From Nitrosospira multiformis (GTDB lineage Bacteria; Pseudomonadota; Gammaproteobacteria; Burkholderiales; Nitrosomonadaceae), in NCBI RefSeq assembly GCF_900110185.1, contig NZ_FOCT01000006.1, positions 124,001 to 188,000 on the forward strand: DNA of 64,000 nucleotides, written 5' to 3'. Position numbers and translations under genes: made by a program. The notes under the pieces were generated by a model. It saw only the letters and a list, made by a program, of their open reading frames with translations, had not been told where the DNA came from and did not search any database. Of this stretch, positions 1 to 9,164 are shown piece after piece. Positions within the stretch are counted from its first letter, which is position 1, and each line of letters starts with the position of its first letter.

Positions 1-1097
1 TGTACGTCCGAAATCTGGTCGAGTTCATAGCGTTTGATCTGCTCGAAAACAACAATGAGGGGCATGATCCCGATGGGTCGGATGGCACCCACGCTGGTCG
101 GAACTCTGGGTCCTTCAGGCAGAGCAATGTCACCCGCCGGCAGCATATTCTGATCGAGCATCGGGACAGTTGCAGTACCGATCATCACCAAAGAGGGTGC
201 GATCCGCTGCTCCTGTGTCTCTCGCAGCGATTGGCCTAGCGCCGCGCTAGCCAGCCCGATCTGGTCCAGTGCCGTCGATACGGTCACATTTGAAAGATTA
301 ACGTTTACGCTTCGCAATGCCTCTCGTATGTCTGCCGGTAACCGCGCGATAGCATTTGAACGCACGCGTGCATCCCGCCCGCCCGTTACCGCGAGGTCAT
401 CCACGCCGGTTGAAAGAATTGCGACACGAGCGCGATCCAGCGCGGCAATACGGTTTGATAGCTGACGCGCTCCTCCGCCACCGCCGCGTCCACCGGAGCG
501 GGGATCCACCGCAGGGGCCGGTGTCGGCGCAGGGTGCGGCGCCCGAGGCATGGGAAACAAGGCTCGGGGGAGTACAATGGTGCGGTGCAGAAGTGTAGCG
601 GCTGTCTCGTCATCGAGCGTCTGATCATTTTCCGAGAGGCGTTGGACAAGGTCGATCATGCGGACCAGTCCGGTAAATATGGGCGAAAGGCGCGGGAACC
701 GGTCCGGGAGAACGCGCAAGGCAAGCACAGTATCGAACGCGCGGTCTTTAAGATTCGCAAAGCCTGCGTCTTCGACCAGTTGATTTGCGACTGTGCCAGT
801 TGCTTCTTCGACGGCCCTTGCAAGTGTCACACCGGAGATTGATCCGAGATTCTGCAAACGCTCGCGAAGGTCAAGGAGAGCCGAACCGAATTGAATACTT
901 GCTGCATCCTCCGAGAACTCGTTACCCTCGAAAAACTGCGCAGCTGCTGTTCGCATACTCGCACGCGGGTCTGGATGATCAAGTGCTGCGAAAAGACCGC
1001 GACGTAACAGGGTCAGGTTACCGGGAAATACAATGCTTCCCCGGCGGGAGGCCGGACGCGGTGGGCGGATGACTCCAAATCTGAACAGTTCTTTCAT
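1..1097 (-). CDS. Hypothetical protein, N-terminal 365 residues (runs off the left edge)
   Basis: An open reading frame starts at ATG 1095-1097, preceded by an AAGGGA ribosome site, and stays open to base 1. It begins MKELFRFGVIRPPRP. Around residues 205-220 there is a proline-rich then glycine-rich linker (GGRGGGGGA) between two helical parts. I see no signal peptide, membrane segment or catalytic motif and do not recognise the family. The linker suggests two domains. The absence of stops over 1.1 kb and the good start make it a real gene. Function unknown. Confidence 0.8.
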   Translation of the reverse strand, partial: MKELFRFGVIRPPRPASRRGSIVFPGNLTLLRRGLFAALDHPDPRASMRTAAAQFFEGNEFSEDAASIQFGSALLDLRERLQNLGSISGVTLARAVEEATGTVANQLVEDAGFANLKDRAFDTVLALRVLPDRFPRLSPIFTGLVRMIDLVQRLSENDQTLDDETAATLLHRTIVLPRALFPMPRAPHPAPTPAPAVDPRSGGRGGGGGARQLSNRIAALDRARVAILSTGVDDLAVTGGRDARVRSNAIARLPADIREALRSVNVNLSNVTVSTALDQIGLASAALGQSLRETQEQRIAPSLVMIGTATVPMLDQNMLPAGDIALPEGPRVPTSVGAIRPIGIMPLIVVFEQIKRYELDQISDV

Positions 1098-1362
1098 ATC
1101 CCTTCCCAATCATGTTTGGATCACGCCCTGCACAACGCAGCGATTGGAATGAATTGAATTCAAGTAGCGTTTTTTAACAAATAGGCGAGGAAAGGCGCCT
1201 AGTCAAGGCTATTTGCATCAGATTCTTCAGCGGCTCCCCAGATGTGAGCCACGCCGGGAATGAAGAATATTGACTGCGGTACCAAGCTGCCGGGATCCGC
1301 GAAGGTGGGGAAACTGCAGTAGGGAAAACGCTAGGATGGGGAATGGAAGGAAAGGTGAAAGG

Positions 1363-1722
1363 TCACCCAGGATTCGAACTATCCTGGTGTCCTGCTGTTT
1401 TTCTATCAGCATCCATTCGTCTACGGTATATCCCTGAGCGCATGAGCAGGATCGTGGTGACAGGCGATGTCGATATCATGAACAGTGTGATCAACACCTC
1501 TTGAAACACGAACCGCTCAGCGTGTATCGAAGCAATCAGTATCGATGTCAGCAGCACACACCCGAGGCCGAGTGTATTTCCCAATGTTATGCCATGCATT
1601 CGCGCAAACAGGTTGGGCAGCCGAAGCAAGCCGAGGGATCCGATCAGCGTCAACAGACTGCCTGAGATCAGCAGCAGCGAGCCGAGCAGATCGACCCAGA
1701 AAGGAATCACCCCATCCGTCAT
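1363..1722 (-). CDS. phaG: Monovalent cation/H+ antiporter subunit G (MnhG/PhaG)
   Basis: This 119-residue protein has three membrane helices and the family signature region LLRLPNLFARMHGITLGNTLG near residues 32-52. It is the small last subunit of the Mrp-type antiporter, which exports Na+ or K+ in exchange for protons across the inner membrane. The start overlaps the stop of subunit F by 4 bases, so translation is coupled. It is the last gene of the operon. The C-terminal tail (RRRMDADRKTAG) is cytoplasmic and variable. Confidence 0.93.
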   Translation of the reverse strand: MTDGVIPFWVDLLGSLLLISGSLLTLIGSLGLLRLPNLFARMHGITLGNTLGLGCVLLTSILIASIHAERFVFQEVLITLFMISTSPVTTILLMRSGIYRRRMDADRKTAGHQDSSNPG

Positions 1723-2000
1723 GGCTCGATCACCTCGCCACGCAAAAGGAATTTAGCCATTGCGGCTGAACCGACAAACCCGAATAGCGCAATCAACAGA
1801 GCGATGTCGAAATAAAACCGGGATCCGAACTGAATTCCCAGCGTGAGCATCATGATCATGCTGTTTACATACAGGGTATCCAACGCCAGTACGCGGTCTT
1901 CCGCGGCAGGCCCGCGCAGAAGACGGATCGCCGTAAAAATCATGGCAAGTGTGACAGCAATCAGGGCAAAGGATATCGCCCACGGCAGCATTCCATTCAT
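1719..2000 (-). CDS. phaF: Monovalent cation/H+ antiporter subunit F (MnhF/PhaF)
   Basis: The 93-residue protein has three hydrophobic helices. It carries the family motif RLLRGPAAEDRVLALDTLY at about residues 27-45, where the conserved Asp after RGP lies at the membrane edge. It is the F subunit of the Mrp antiporter complex. It overlaps both neighbours by 4 bases (ATGA type), consistent with fixed stoichiometry in a six-gene operon. Confidence 0.94.
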   Translation of the reverse strand: MNGMLPWAISFALIAVTLAMIFTAIRLLRGPAAEDRVLALDTLYVNSMIMMLTLGIQFGSRFYFDIALLIALFGFVGSAAMAKFLLRGEVIEP

Positions 2001-2485
2001 TCGAATATCTCCATCAGTCGCCGCTCGTAACGCTGCTTGATGATGCGAACCCAGGCCTCCTCATCCTGTAGATCCAGGACGTGAATCGTGAGCGTGCCTC
2101 CATCAGGCGAAAGGCCGGCCCAGACGGTACCGGGCGTGGCCGTGATTATACAGGCGAGGGCGGCAAGCCCGTACGGATCACGCAGGTCCAGCGGAATTTT
2201 CATGAAAGCCGAATTAAAACGTCTCTTCGCCGGACCGAGAATGATCCCGGCCACGGCGATGTTGGAGCGGATAATATCGATCAGCACTACAAAAAACAGC
2301 CCCAATGCGGTGAGCAGATGGTGCGGGTGCGCGCGCAGTGGGCGTATTGCCGCAGTCGATGCGGTAATAGCCACCGTGAGCATCAGACCCAGCAAAAGCT
2401 GGCCCGGCGCCAGGGAATCATTCAGCAGAAGCCACAAGGCAAACAGAATGACAGTAAATAGTGTCAACGATGGCCAGCGTTTCAC
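1997..2485 (-). CDS. phaE: Monovalent cation/H+ antiporter subunit E (MnhE/PhaE)
   Basis: The 162-residue protein starts with two membrane helices (to about residue 70). A cytoplasmic domain follows with the family signature ACIITATPGTVWAGL near residues 110-124 and IHVLDLQDEEAW after it. This is the E subunit of the Mrp complex. It is needed for assembly in characterised systems but is not the ion-translocating part. It overlaps D and F by 4 bases each. Confidence 0.94.
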   Translation of the reverse strand: MKRWPSLTLFTVILFALWLLLNDSLAPGQLLLGLMLTVAITASTAAIRPLRAHPHHLLTALGLFFVVLIDIIRSNIAVAGIILGPAKRRFNSAFMKIPLDLRDPYGLAALACIITATPGTVWAGLSPDGGTLTIHVLDLQDEEAWVRIIKQRYERRLMEIFE

Positions 2486-4146
2486 TGCCTGATTCCCTCC
2501 ACCGGAATTGAAGGTACTGGCGAAGGCCCGGGTGCCCGACTGCCTGACAATACCGCATCGATATATATCTGCGGTGAAGACAGCGAATTACCCGCAAGAT
2601 TCAGGTAATCCATTGCCGGGCCCGTCTCTATCGAGAGCGCAACGCTGAGCAGCAGCAGCACCGCAACTGGAGCCGCCTCCCCAAGATGCAGTCTTGGCGT
2701 CATGATCTCATCCGTGCTCCAGAACAAATGTATCCCCATCCGGCAGAGAGCAATGATTGCAATCAGACTCGAACCCAGCATCCCCGCCCACAGTACCCAT
2801 ACCGTAACCGGCGCTGGCCCCGGCGCAGTATCAGTCAGTGTGGCGGAGAGGATCAGGAATTTGGCGATAAAACCCGATAGTGGTGGCAAGCCTGCCACGA
2901 GTAACGCGCATGCCAGAAAGCTCATGCCCAGAAATGCCATCGCCGCAGGAATGACGATACCTACCACTTCATCCGTAAAATCGGTATCAACCGACTCCTG
3001 TCCGACAGGCTCCATCATCTCCAGCGGCAGCTCCTCGCCGGTTTGCCGTGTGCGGTCGATCATCTCACAAAGCATGAAGAAAGCGCCTGTCGCCAACACT
3101 GAACTTGTCAAGTAATACAGGGCTGCCCCTTTCATTGCCGTACCACCAAACCCGAGCGCCGCAAGCAACGTGCCGGCGGAAGCGATGACACAATAGGCAA
3201 CCAGCCGCTGTGGCTGGCTGGCGGTGAGTATGCCCGCTGTCCCCAGCACGAGTGTAATGATGCCAATGCCAAACAGCCAGCCATCATTGAACGGCGCGGG
3301 GACGCTCGCGCCGGAAGCGCCGGACAGCAGCGACCCCAGTCGCAGCAGCGCGTAAATTCCCACCTTGGTCATAATCGAAAAAACTGCTGCCACTGGGGGT
3401 GCGGCCGTACCGTAAGCAGACGGCAGCCAGAAGTTCAGAGGCCATGCCCCCGCCTTGAGCAGAAATGCGCTGCCGAGAATGGCGATACCGGTTTCGAAAA
3501 GTATGCGCTCGTCCTGGGTGAGCAGTGAGGCGCGCGCAGCCACGTCCGCCATGTTGAGCGTTCCGGTTACTCCATAGATCAGCGAAACACCAATCAGAAA
3601 GACAAACGAACCTGCAAGATTGATCGCGATGTAGTGCAGGCCAGCCTTGACCCGAGGCTCACCCAGACCGTGCAGCAGGAGACCGTATGACGCGGCCAGC
3701 AGCACCTCCACAAATACAAACAGGTTGAAGAGATCGCCGGTCAGAAAAGCCCCGTTTACCCCCATGATCAGGAACTGGAACAGCGATTGGAAATGCGGAC
3801 CAGCCTTGCGCCAGCGCGCCAGAGCGTAGATCAGGGAAGTCAATGCCAGCACCGCATTGAGCACCAGCATCAGAGCAGACAATCGATCCAGCACCAGCAC
3901 GATGCCGAAGGGCGCCTCCCAGCCACCGAGCAGATATACCGCAATACCATCCGGCCAGATACTCGGAACAGCATCGCTTGCAATATAGGCGAGCGCGAGT
4001 GCCACGAGTAAATTTGCCAAGGTGGCAACAAGGGCGATAATGGTGCGCGGAGCACGCCGGGCTTCGGCGAACAGCAGCATGACTGCTCCCGCAACCAATG
4101 GGATCACTATCGGAAATATCGGAAGATGATTCACCCAGCCATTCAT
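2482..4146 (-). CDS. phaD: Monovalent cation/H+ antiporter subunit D (MnhD/PhaD)
   Basis: The 554-residue protein has about 14 hydrophobic helices. It belongs to the NuoL/M/N-related proton-translocating family. Visible signatures are the LYLFVFVEVLLAASYGL-like stretch near residue 125 with its membrane Glu, and a KAGAWPLNFWLP motif near residue 228 with the membrane Lys. These are charged residues that carry protons in complex I homologues. A cytoplasmic loop rich in Glu/Asp lies near residues 365-390. It is the second core subunit of the antiporter and overlaps C and E by 4 bases. Confidence 0.95.
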   Translation of the reverse strand: MNGWVNHLPIFPIVIPLVAGAVMLLFAEARRAPRTIIALVATLANLLVALALAYIASDAVPSIWPDGIAVYLLGGWEAPFGIVLVLDRLSALMLVLNAVLALTSLIYALARWRKAGPHFQSLFQFLIMGVNGAFLTGDLFNLFVFVEVLLAASYGLLLHGLGEPRVKAGLHYIAINLAGSFVFLIGVSLIYGVTGTLNMADVAARASLLTQDERILFETGIAILGSAFLLKAGAWPLNFWLPSAYGTAAPPVAAVFSIMTKVGIYALLRLGSLLSGASGASVPAPFNDGWLFGIGIITLVLGTAGILTASQPQRLVAYCVIASAGTLLAALGFGGTAMKGAALYYLTSSVLATGAFFMLCEMIDRTRQTGEELPLEMMEPVGQESVDTDFTDEVVGIVIPAAMAFLGMSFLACALLVAGLPPLSGFIAKFLILSATLTDTAPGPAPVTVWVLWAGMLGSSLIAIIALCRMGIHLFWSTDEIMTPRLHLGEAAPVAVLLLLSVALSIETGPAMDYLNLAGNSLSSPQIYIDAVLSGSRAPGPSPVPSIPVEGIRQ

Positions 4147-4487
4147 GCTTCCGGGTCCCCGTCGACATGATCATTGCCCGTCAACCCTCGTGAAGCCAGC
4201 AACACAACCAGAAAGAGCGCAGTCATGGCAAAACCAATGACGATTGCGGTGAGCACAAGCGCCTGCGGCACGGGGTCGTCATACAGGGAAGGATCTGCCT
4301 TTGCCGCAGTTTCGATGATGGGCGCGCCTCCTATCATGAGTCGCCCCATTCCAAAGATGAACAGATTGACCGAATACGACAGCAGAGAAAGTCCCATGAT
4401 GACCTGAAAGGTGCGGGGGCGCAGCACCAGCCAGACACCCGAAGCGGTCAGAACGCCAATAGCAAGCGCATAGATTGCCTCCATCAA
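4143..4487 (-). CDS. phaC: Monovalent cation/H+ antiporter subunit C (MnhC/PhaC)
   Basis: The 114-residue protein has three membrane helices and is a NuoK-like subunit. It shows GLSLLSYSVNLFIFGMG near residues 33-49 and DPVPQALVLTAIVIGFA near residues 90-106; the second segment is the classic MnhC/NuoK signature. It is part of the membrane core of the Mrp antiporter. Both ends overlap neighbours by 4 bases. Confidence 0.95.
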   Translation of the reverse strand: MMEAIYALAIGVLTASGVWLVLRPRTFQVIMGLSLLSYSVNLFIFGMGRLMIGGAPIIETAAKADPSLYDDPVPQALVLTAIVIGFAMTALFLVVLLASRGLTGNDHVDGDPEA

Positions 4488-7400
4488 TCCTCCCTTTCCT
4501 TCGGAGGCGAAACATGGGGAAGCTTTTGCCTTCCGGCTTCCATAGGCGCATAATCAGTCGGGGCCGTTGAAGCGACGGGGAGAGATAGCGAGGCGGATGC
4601 ATGGCCGCTTGCGCCTTGCCCTGCCGGGAAACCCGGCACCTCCTTCGGCGTTTCAACTTCTGCTATTTCGTGCTTGCGGTGCGCGCGTCTTGACTGGTGG
4701 GCAAGCGCCACCAGGATCAACACCGCTGCGCCAATCACCAGAAAAAAGACACCCAGATCGAACAGCAACACCGTTGATAGGTGCATCTCGCCGATTATTG
4801 GCAAAGTGCCATGCCATGCCATTGCAGAAAGAAATGGACGCGCCGCCAGCCACGCTGACATACCCGCACCGGCAGCACACAGTAACCCCGCTGCAAGCCA
4901 GTATTGGGGGAAAATACGGGTACGGGATTCTGCCCAGGCAGTGCCTCCCACGAGATATTGCAAAATGACTGCTGTCGTGACGATCAACCCCGCTACGAAG
5001 CCGCCGCCCGGTTCGTTGTGCCCGCGCAATAAAAAATAAATCGCCACCATGCCCGAAACCGGCAGCAGCAACTGCACGAATACCGCTGGCACCATCATTG
5101 GCCCAGCGGGCAACAACGCATGCGGATCTGATGGCAGGGCTCCGATCTGTGCATCCTGCTCCTGCTGTTTTGCGGGCACCGTCATGGTCTCAGCAGCGGG
5201 GCGGAACCTCCGCAACAGCGCGAACACAGTCAATGCCACGATGCCCAGCACAGTTATCTCACCCATCGTATCGAAACCGCGGAAATCAACCAGGATCACA
5301 TTGATGACATTCGATCCACCTGCCAGGGGCAGTGAATTCTCGATAAAAAAAGGCGAAATGCCTTCTCCGGCGGACCGGGTCAAAATTGCGTAGCTCAATC
5401 CGGTGATACCGATACCTGCACAAATCGCGATCACCAGATCCCGCGATCGGCGACCTTCGGCGCGCATACGCACCGGAAGCGGCACCGTTTCATGGTCCAG
5501 CGATTTATCGCGCGGCGGCAGCCAGCGCAGACCCAGCAGAAGCAGGACAAGTGTGACAACCTCTACGATAAGCTGCGTCAGTGCCAGGTCAGGCGCGGAA
5601 AACCAGACGAAGGTCATGCAGGTTGCCAACCCCGCCACGCCTGACAAGGTCAATGCAGCAAGGCGGTGATACTTTGCCTGGGCAGCGGCCGCGATTGCAC
5701 AGACCGCGCCGATCAGCCACAGCGCCGCAAAAGCCGGTTCAACCGGAAGCGGCGGTTTATCACCCACGGGCAGGCCGCCCCTGGAGAGCGGTATCAGCGC
5801 ACTGGCAAACACGGCAATGATAAGCAGCAGCATCTGGACCTGCAGATGCTCGGTGGATAGCCATCGCAAAAGGCGAATTGCCAGCCTGTCAAGCTTTTCG
5901 ATCATGAATTCGAAAATACGCCTGCCGTCGAAACGCTCGATCAGCGGTACTACTGTCGTGCCCTGTTGATATTCTCCCAGTGCCCGATACAGGAGGATTC
6001 CGCCTACCATCGCGGCTAGGCTCATCATGAGAGGGAGATTGAAGCCATGCCATACTGCGAGGCTATGGAACGGCGTGTTTTCTCCAAGGATGGACCGCGA
6101 CGCCATGTTCAGGTACGACCCAACGGTTCTGGCGGGAAACATTCCAACCACCAGACAGGCCGTGACAAGCAGCGCGCTGGGAAACAGCATCCAGCGTGGC
6201 GGCTCGTGGGGCTTTTTCGGGAGGTCTTCCGCCGGGGGCCCGAAAAACACTTGCAGAATAAAACGCAGCGAATAGGCAACGCTGAGTATTCCCCAAACCA
6301 CAGCCATTGCCGGCAGGCCGATACGTGTGATCGGGTGCCCGCTGACAAACACAGTCTCGGCAAAAAACATCTCTTTTGAAAGAAAACCATTGAACAAAGG
6401 CACACCCGCCATGGACGCGGCACCGACGGCAGCCAATGTGGCGGTGATGGGCATGGCACGCCGCAAACCGCTCAAACGTGATAAATCGCGCGTGCCGGTC
6501 TCGTGATCGACCATGCCTGCCGCCATGAAAAGCGATGCCTTGAATGTAGCGTGGTTCATGATATGAAAAATTGCGGCTATCAACGCGAGGGGACTGTTCA
6601 ACCCGAGCAGCAGCGTAATCAGACCCAGATGACTGATAGTGGAATATGCCAGCACACCCTTCATATCCCGTTGAAACACTGCTGCGTATGCGCCCAGCAC
6701 GAGCGAAAGAAGACCTGCCGTGCCGATCATCCAGAACCATTCTTCGGTACCCGCAAGCACAGGCCAGAGCCGGACAAGCAGGAAAACACCTGCTTTGACC
6801 ATCGTTGCCGAATGGAGATAGACAGATACGGGTGTAGGCGCCGCCATGGCATGCGGCAACCAGAAATGAAATGGAAATTGTGCGCTTTTAGTCAACGCTC
6901 CCAATCCGATCAGGATCAGCATGGGCACATACCAGGAATGTGCGCGGATCAGATCGCCCGAGGCAAGCACACGATCCAGATCATAGCTCCCCGCTACCCA
7001 TCCGAGCATCAGGACTCCGGCAAGCAGGCAAAGACCACCGGCTGCCGTCACGGTCAATGCCATGCGGGCACCATGGCGGGCATCCGGCCGGTGATACCAG
7101 TATGCTATCAACATGAAAGACGTCAGACTCGTCAGCTCCCAGAACACTGCCAGTTGAATCAGGTTGCCGGACAGCACGACACCCAGCATCGCGCCCATGA
7201 AAGCGAGAAAGAACGAGAAAAAACGGGGAACCGGGTCTTGTGCTGCCATGTAATAGCGCGCATACAGTACAACCAGGGCTCCCATCACTGTAACCAGCAT
7301 TGCGAACAGCCAGGCAAAGCCATCCAGGCGAAACGTGAAGTCGAGACCCAATTGAGGAATCCAGTGCACCGCTTCCCGTATCACCTCCCCTTCAGCTATT

Positions 7401-7546
7401 GGCGGATACAACCGGACAGTGAGAATGACGCACGCCACCGCAACGGTACCCGCGAGCCAGGCGGCGACGTTGCGCGCGTGGGATGGCAGAAACGCGGCGC
7501 AGAGGCTACCGGAGAAGGGCAGGACAACTATCCAGATCAACGACAT
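4484..7546 (-). CDS. phaAB: Fused monovalent cation/H+ antiporter subunit A/B (PhaAB type)
   Basis: This is the first gene of the operon, 1020 residues. Residues 1 to about 770 are the MrpA part. It is NuoL-like, with ELTSLTSFMLIAYW near 135, a TKSAQFPFHFWLPHAM motif near 219 and HIMNHATFKASLF near 328. After a linker, residues about 800-950 are the MrpB part, with GGGFVAGLIVTTAVILQYL near 848. Fusion of A and B and six genes in total is the pha/group 2 layout, different from the seven-gene mrp layout. The tail after 960 is hydrophilic and variable. The gene starts MSLIWIV and overlaps phaC by 4 bases. Confidence 0.95.
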   Translation of the reverse strand: MSLIWIVVLPFSGSLCAAFLPSHARNVAAWLAGTVAVACVILTVRLYPPIAEGEVIREAVHWIPQLGLDFTFRLDGFAWLFAMLVTVMGALVVLYARYYMAAQDPVPRFFSFFLAFMGAMLGVVLSGNLIQLAVFWELTSLTSFMLIAYWYHRPDARHGARMALTVTAAGGLCLLAGVLMLGWVAGSYDLDRVLASGDLIRAHSWYVPMLILIGLGALTKSAQFPFHFWLPHAMAAPTPVSVYLHSATMVKAGVFLLVRLWPVLAGTEEWFWMIGTAGLLSLVLGAYAAVFQRDMKGVLAYSTISHLGLITLLLGLNSPLALIAAIFHIMNHATFKASLFMAAGMVDHETGTRDLSRLSGLRRAMPITATLAAVGAASMAGVPLFNGFLSKEMFFAETVFVSGHPITRIGLPAMAVVWGILSVAYSLRFILQVFFGPPAEDLPKKPHEPPRWMLFPSALLVTACLVVGMFPARTVGSYLNMASRSILGENTPFHSLAVWHGFNLPLMMSLAAMVGGILLYRALGEYQQGTTVVPLIERFDGRRIFEFMIEKLDRLAIRLLRWLSTEHLQVQMLLLIIAVFASALIPLSRGGLPVGDKPPLPVEPAFAALWLIGAVCAIAAAAQAKYHRLAALTLSGVAGLATCMTFVWFSAPDLALTQLIVEVVTLVLLLLGLRWLPPRDKSLDHETVPLPVRMRAEGRRSRDLVIAICAGIGITGLSYAILTRSAGEGISPFFIENSLPLAGGSNVINVILVDFRGFDTMGEITVLGIVALTVFALLRRFRPAAETMTVPAKQQEQDAQIGALPSDPHALLPAGPMMVPAVFVQLLLPVSGMVAIYFLLRGHNEPGGGFVAGLIVTTAVILQYLVGGTAWAESRTRIFPQYWLAAGLLCAAGAGMSAWLAARPFLSAMAWHGTLPIIGEMHLSTVLLFDLGVFFLVIGAAVLILVALAHQSRRAHRKHEIAEVETPKEVPGFPAGQGASGHASASLSLPVASTAPTDYAPMEAGRQKLPHVSPPKERED

Positions 7547-7931
7547 GAACTATCGATATGATTTACTGCGAACAAGGCCCACCCGTGCCGACCGGAATTT
7601 TCCGAAAAAGGAAACAGGAGCGCGACCAGCCAGGAACCTCTGGGCGCACACCCTGTAAGGACTGTCCCGGGAAGTTCTCAAGGTGAAATGCGGATGGATC
7701 GGGCATAGGCAGCATTCTCATGCCCAGGGGGAGAACTGTTAAGAAATTGCTCAAGTGCAGACAGAACTCAGGCACGCATCAGACCGCCTGCTTGAATAAT
7801 ACCATCGGACAGAATCTCTTGACGATTTGTTATTAGATCAGCGCCTCCACCTGCCTCTATCTCACCGTCCTAGGTTTCCAGGGGCAATGATGAAGCAGTA
7901 ATATAACAGCGGAAACAACAGGAAGAGTTTC
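7547..7931. other. Intergenic region upstream of the antiporter operon
   Basis: There are 385 bases without a gene I can support. It should hold the promoter of the phaAB operon (minus) and the 3' end of the NlpC/P60 gene's transcript. The one open frame here (7563-7775, minus) has unusual composition and no good ribosome site. I see no convincing riboswitch or strong promoter match. Confidence 0.5.
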
Positions 7932-8465
7932 TTACATATCCAGCCGCTTCGCTTTCCAGTAGGCGGATTTCCAGTAGCCCTCGTTCAATCCTGAAATGGT
8001 CACACCGTAGGTGCTTGAAGCATGGAGAAATCTGCCGTCTTCGATATAGACACCTACATGCCGGCCCCTCCAGCCTGTCTTGAAAAAAACAAGATCTCCC
8101 GCTCTCAGTTCACTTTTACTGACACTCTCTCCCAGTTGCGCCTGGAACTCGGTCGAGCGCGGCAATATCACACCCAGCTTGGTCTTGAATGTCACCTGAA
8201 CGAAACCGGAGCAGTCGATGCCGTTCTTGCTCATGCCGCCAATCCGATATCGGGTATGTTTCCACTGGTTGTACTGCTCATACAGCATTTTCTTCACCAG
8301 CGGCGTCTTCTCAAGATCTACCTTGGCGCCGGGTGCATGAGTAACTCCGGGTGCATGAGTAACTCCGGGGGCATGAGTAACTTTCGTGCCCTTTTCTGGT
8401 ACGCTGCTGCATCCGACCAATCCAATGGTCAGAGGGACAATCATGAACCAGATGCTTTTTTTCAT
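7932..8465 (-). CDS. NlpC/P60-family lipoprotein (putative cell-wall endopeptidase)
   Basis: The 177-residue protein has a lipoprotein signal (lipobox LVGC, Cys19). A repeat of HAPGVT covers residues about 31-47. An NlpC/P60 domain follows with catalytic Cys in GIDCSGFVQ (about residue 85), His in GRHVGVYI and a further His in FLHASS. This matches Spr/MepS-type DL-endopeptidases that cut peptidoglycan cross-links outside the inner membrane. The short proline-containing repeat acts as the linker between lipid anchor and domain. It stands alone between the antiporter operon and a VOC gene. Confidence 0.88.
   Translation of the reverse strand: MKKSIWFMIVPLTIGLVGCSSVPEKGTKVTHAPGVTHAPGVTHAPGAKVDLEKTPLVKKMLYEQYNQWKHTRYRIGGMSKNGIDCSGFVQVTFKTKLGVILPRSTEFQAQLGESVSKSELRAGDLVFFKTGWRGRHVGVYIEDGRFLHASSTYGVTISGLNEGYWKSAYWKAKRLDM
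8329..8382. repeat. Three tandem 18-bp repeats inside the NlpC/P60 gene
   Basis: Three adjacent copies of an 18-bp unit (plus strand ccgggtgcatgagtaact) lie at 8329-8346, 8347-8364 and 8365-8382; the third has one change. In frame they encode HAPGVT three times, in the linker behind the lipid anchor. Copy number could vary by slippage without breaking the frame. Confidence 0.9.
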
Positions 8466-8691
8466 AGCACCCTCCCCAATTTCAGGTTATTGTTTTCCCA
8501 TGCGACATTCCGCAAGGTTTGTAAGTATTATGGGCAGCAGCACGAGGGCCGCTCTGATGCTCCTCCTTAATGCCCCTCCTTAAGGCATAGAATTCTAGGA
8601 CATCGCTTGCCAGCTCATCAATATGGAAGATCGGCCGCTTCTTCCATTATCAAAGATAGCAAGGCGGGATATATCGGACAACGCTTATGTT

Positions 8692-9069
8692 TCAAGAAAT
8701 CTTGTAATCAACCGTCAGCATTTCCAGCAGATGTCCTGCGGGATCGCGGAAATAGACGCCGCGCCCCCCGTCGTTGTGGTTGATGCTCATGTTTTCGGGA
8801 TCGAAAGGGCCGCTGCCATACTTGATGTTCTCCGTTTTCAACCTGCTGAAGATCTCGTCGAACTCCTGCTCCGTGACCTTGAATGCATAATGGTTCGAAT
8901 CGAATTTTTCCCGGTTATCGAAATCCAGAGAAAGTGTGTCGTTCACTTTTACCACAATGAAATGAGAAAACGGGCCGACATACCGGAAACCGAATATTCT
9001 CGAATAGAACCGTGCGGATTCCTCCTTGTCGCGCGCCGGTACGATAGTGTGATTGAGCGTGATGGCCAT
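8692..9069 (-). CDS. VOC (glyoxalase/bleomycin resistance) family protein
   Basis: The 125-residue protein has the beta-alpha-beta-beta-beta pattern of the VOC fold. It starts MAITLNHTIVPARDKEESARFYSRIFGF and ends with GRGVYFRDPAGHLLEMLTV. Candidate metal ligands are His7, His near residue 61 in NHYAFKV, and Glu in HLLEMLT. Many such proteins are dioxygenases or isomerases, but the substrate cannot be read from sequence. The gene is monocistronic. Confidence 0.85.
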   Translation of the reverse strand: MAITLNHTIVPARDKEESARFYSRIFGFRYVGPFSHFIVVKVNDTLSLDFDNREKFDSNHYAFKVTEQEFDEIFSRLKTENIKYGSGPFDPENMSINHNDGGRGVYFRDPAGHLLEMLTVDYKIS

Positions 9070-9164
9070 GAATTCCTCCGGGAATGATTGGCAGAGGTTG
9101 TTTGTTCAGATTCAGCAGCGCTTCCGGATTCCACTGCCGATTGCTGCTAAAATGCTGACAAGGT

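Noticed and set aside
7563..7775. Minus-strand open frame of 70 codons
   Set aside because: Poor composition, no ribosome site, lies upstream of the antiporter operon.
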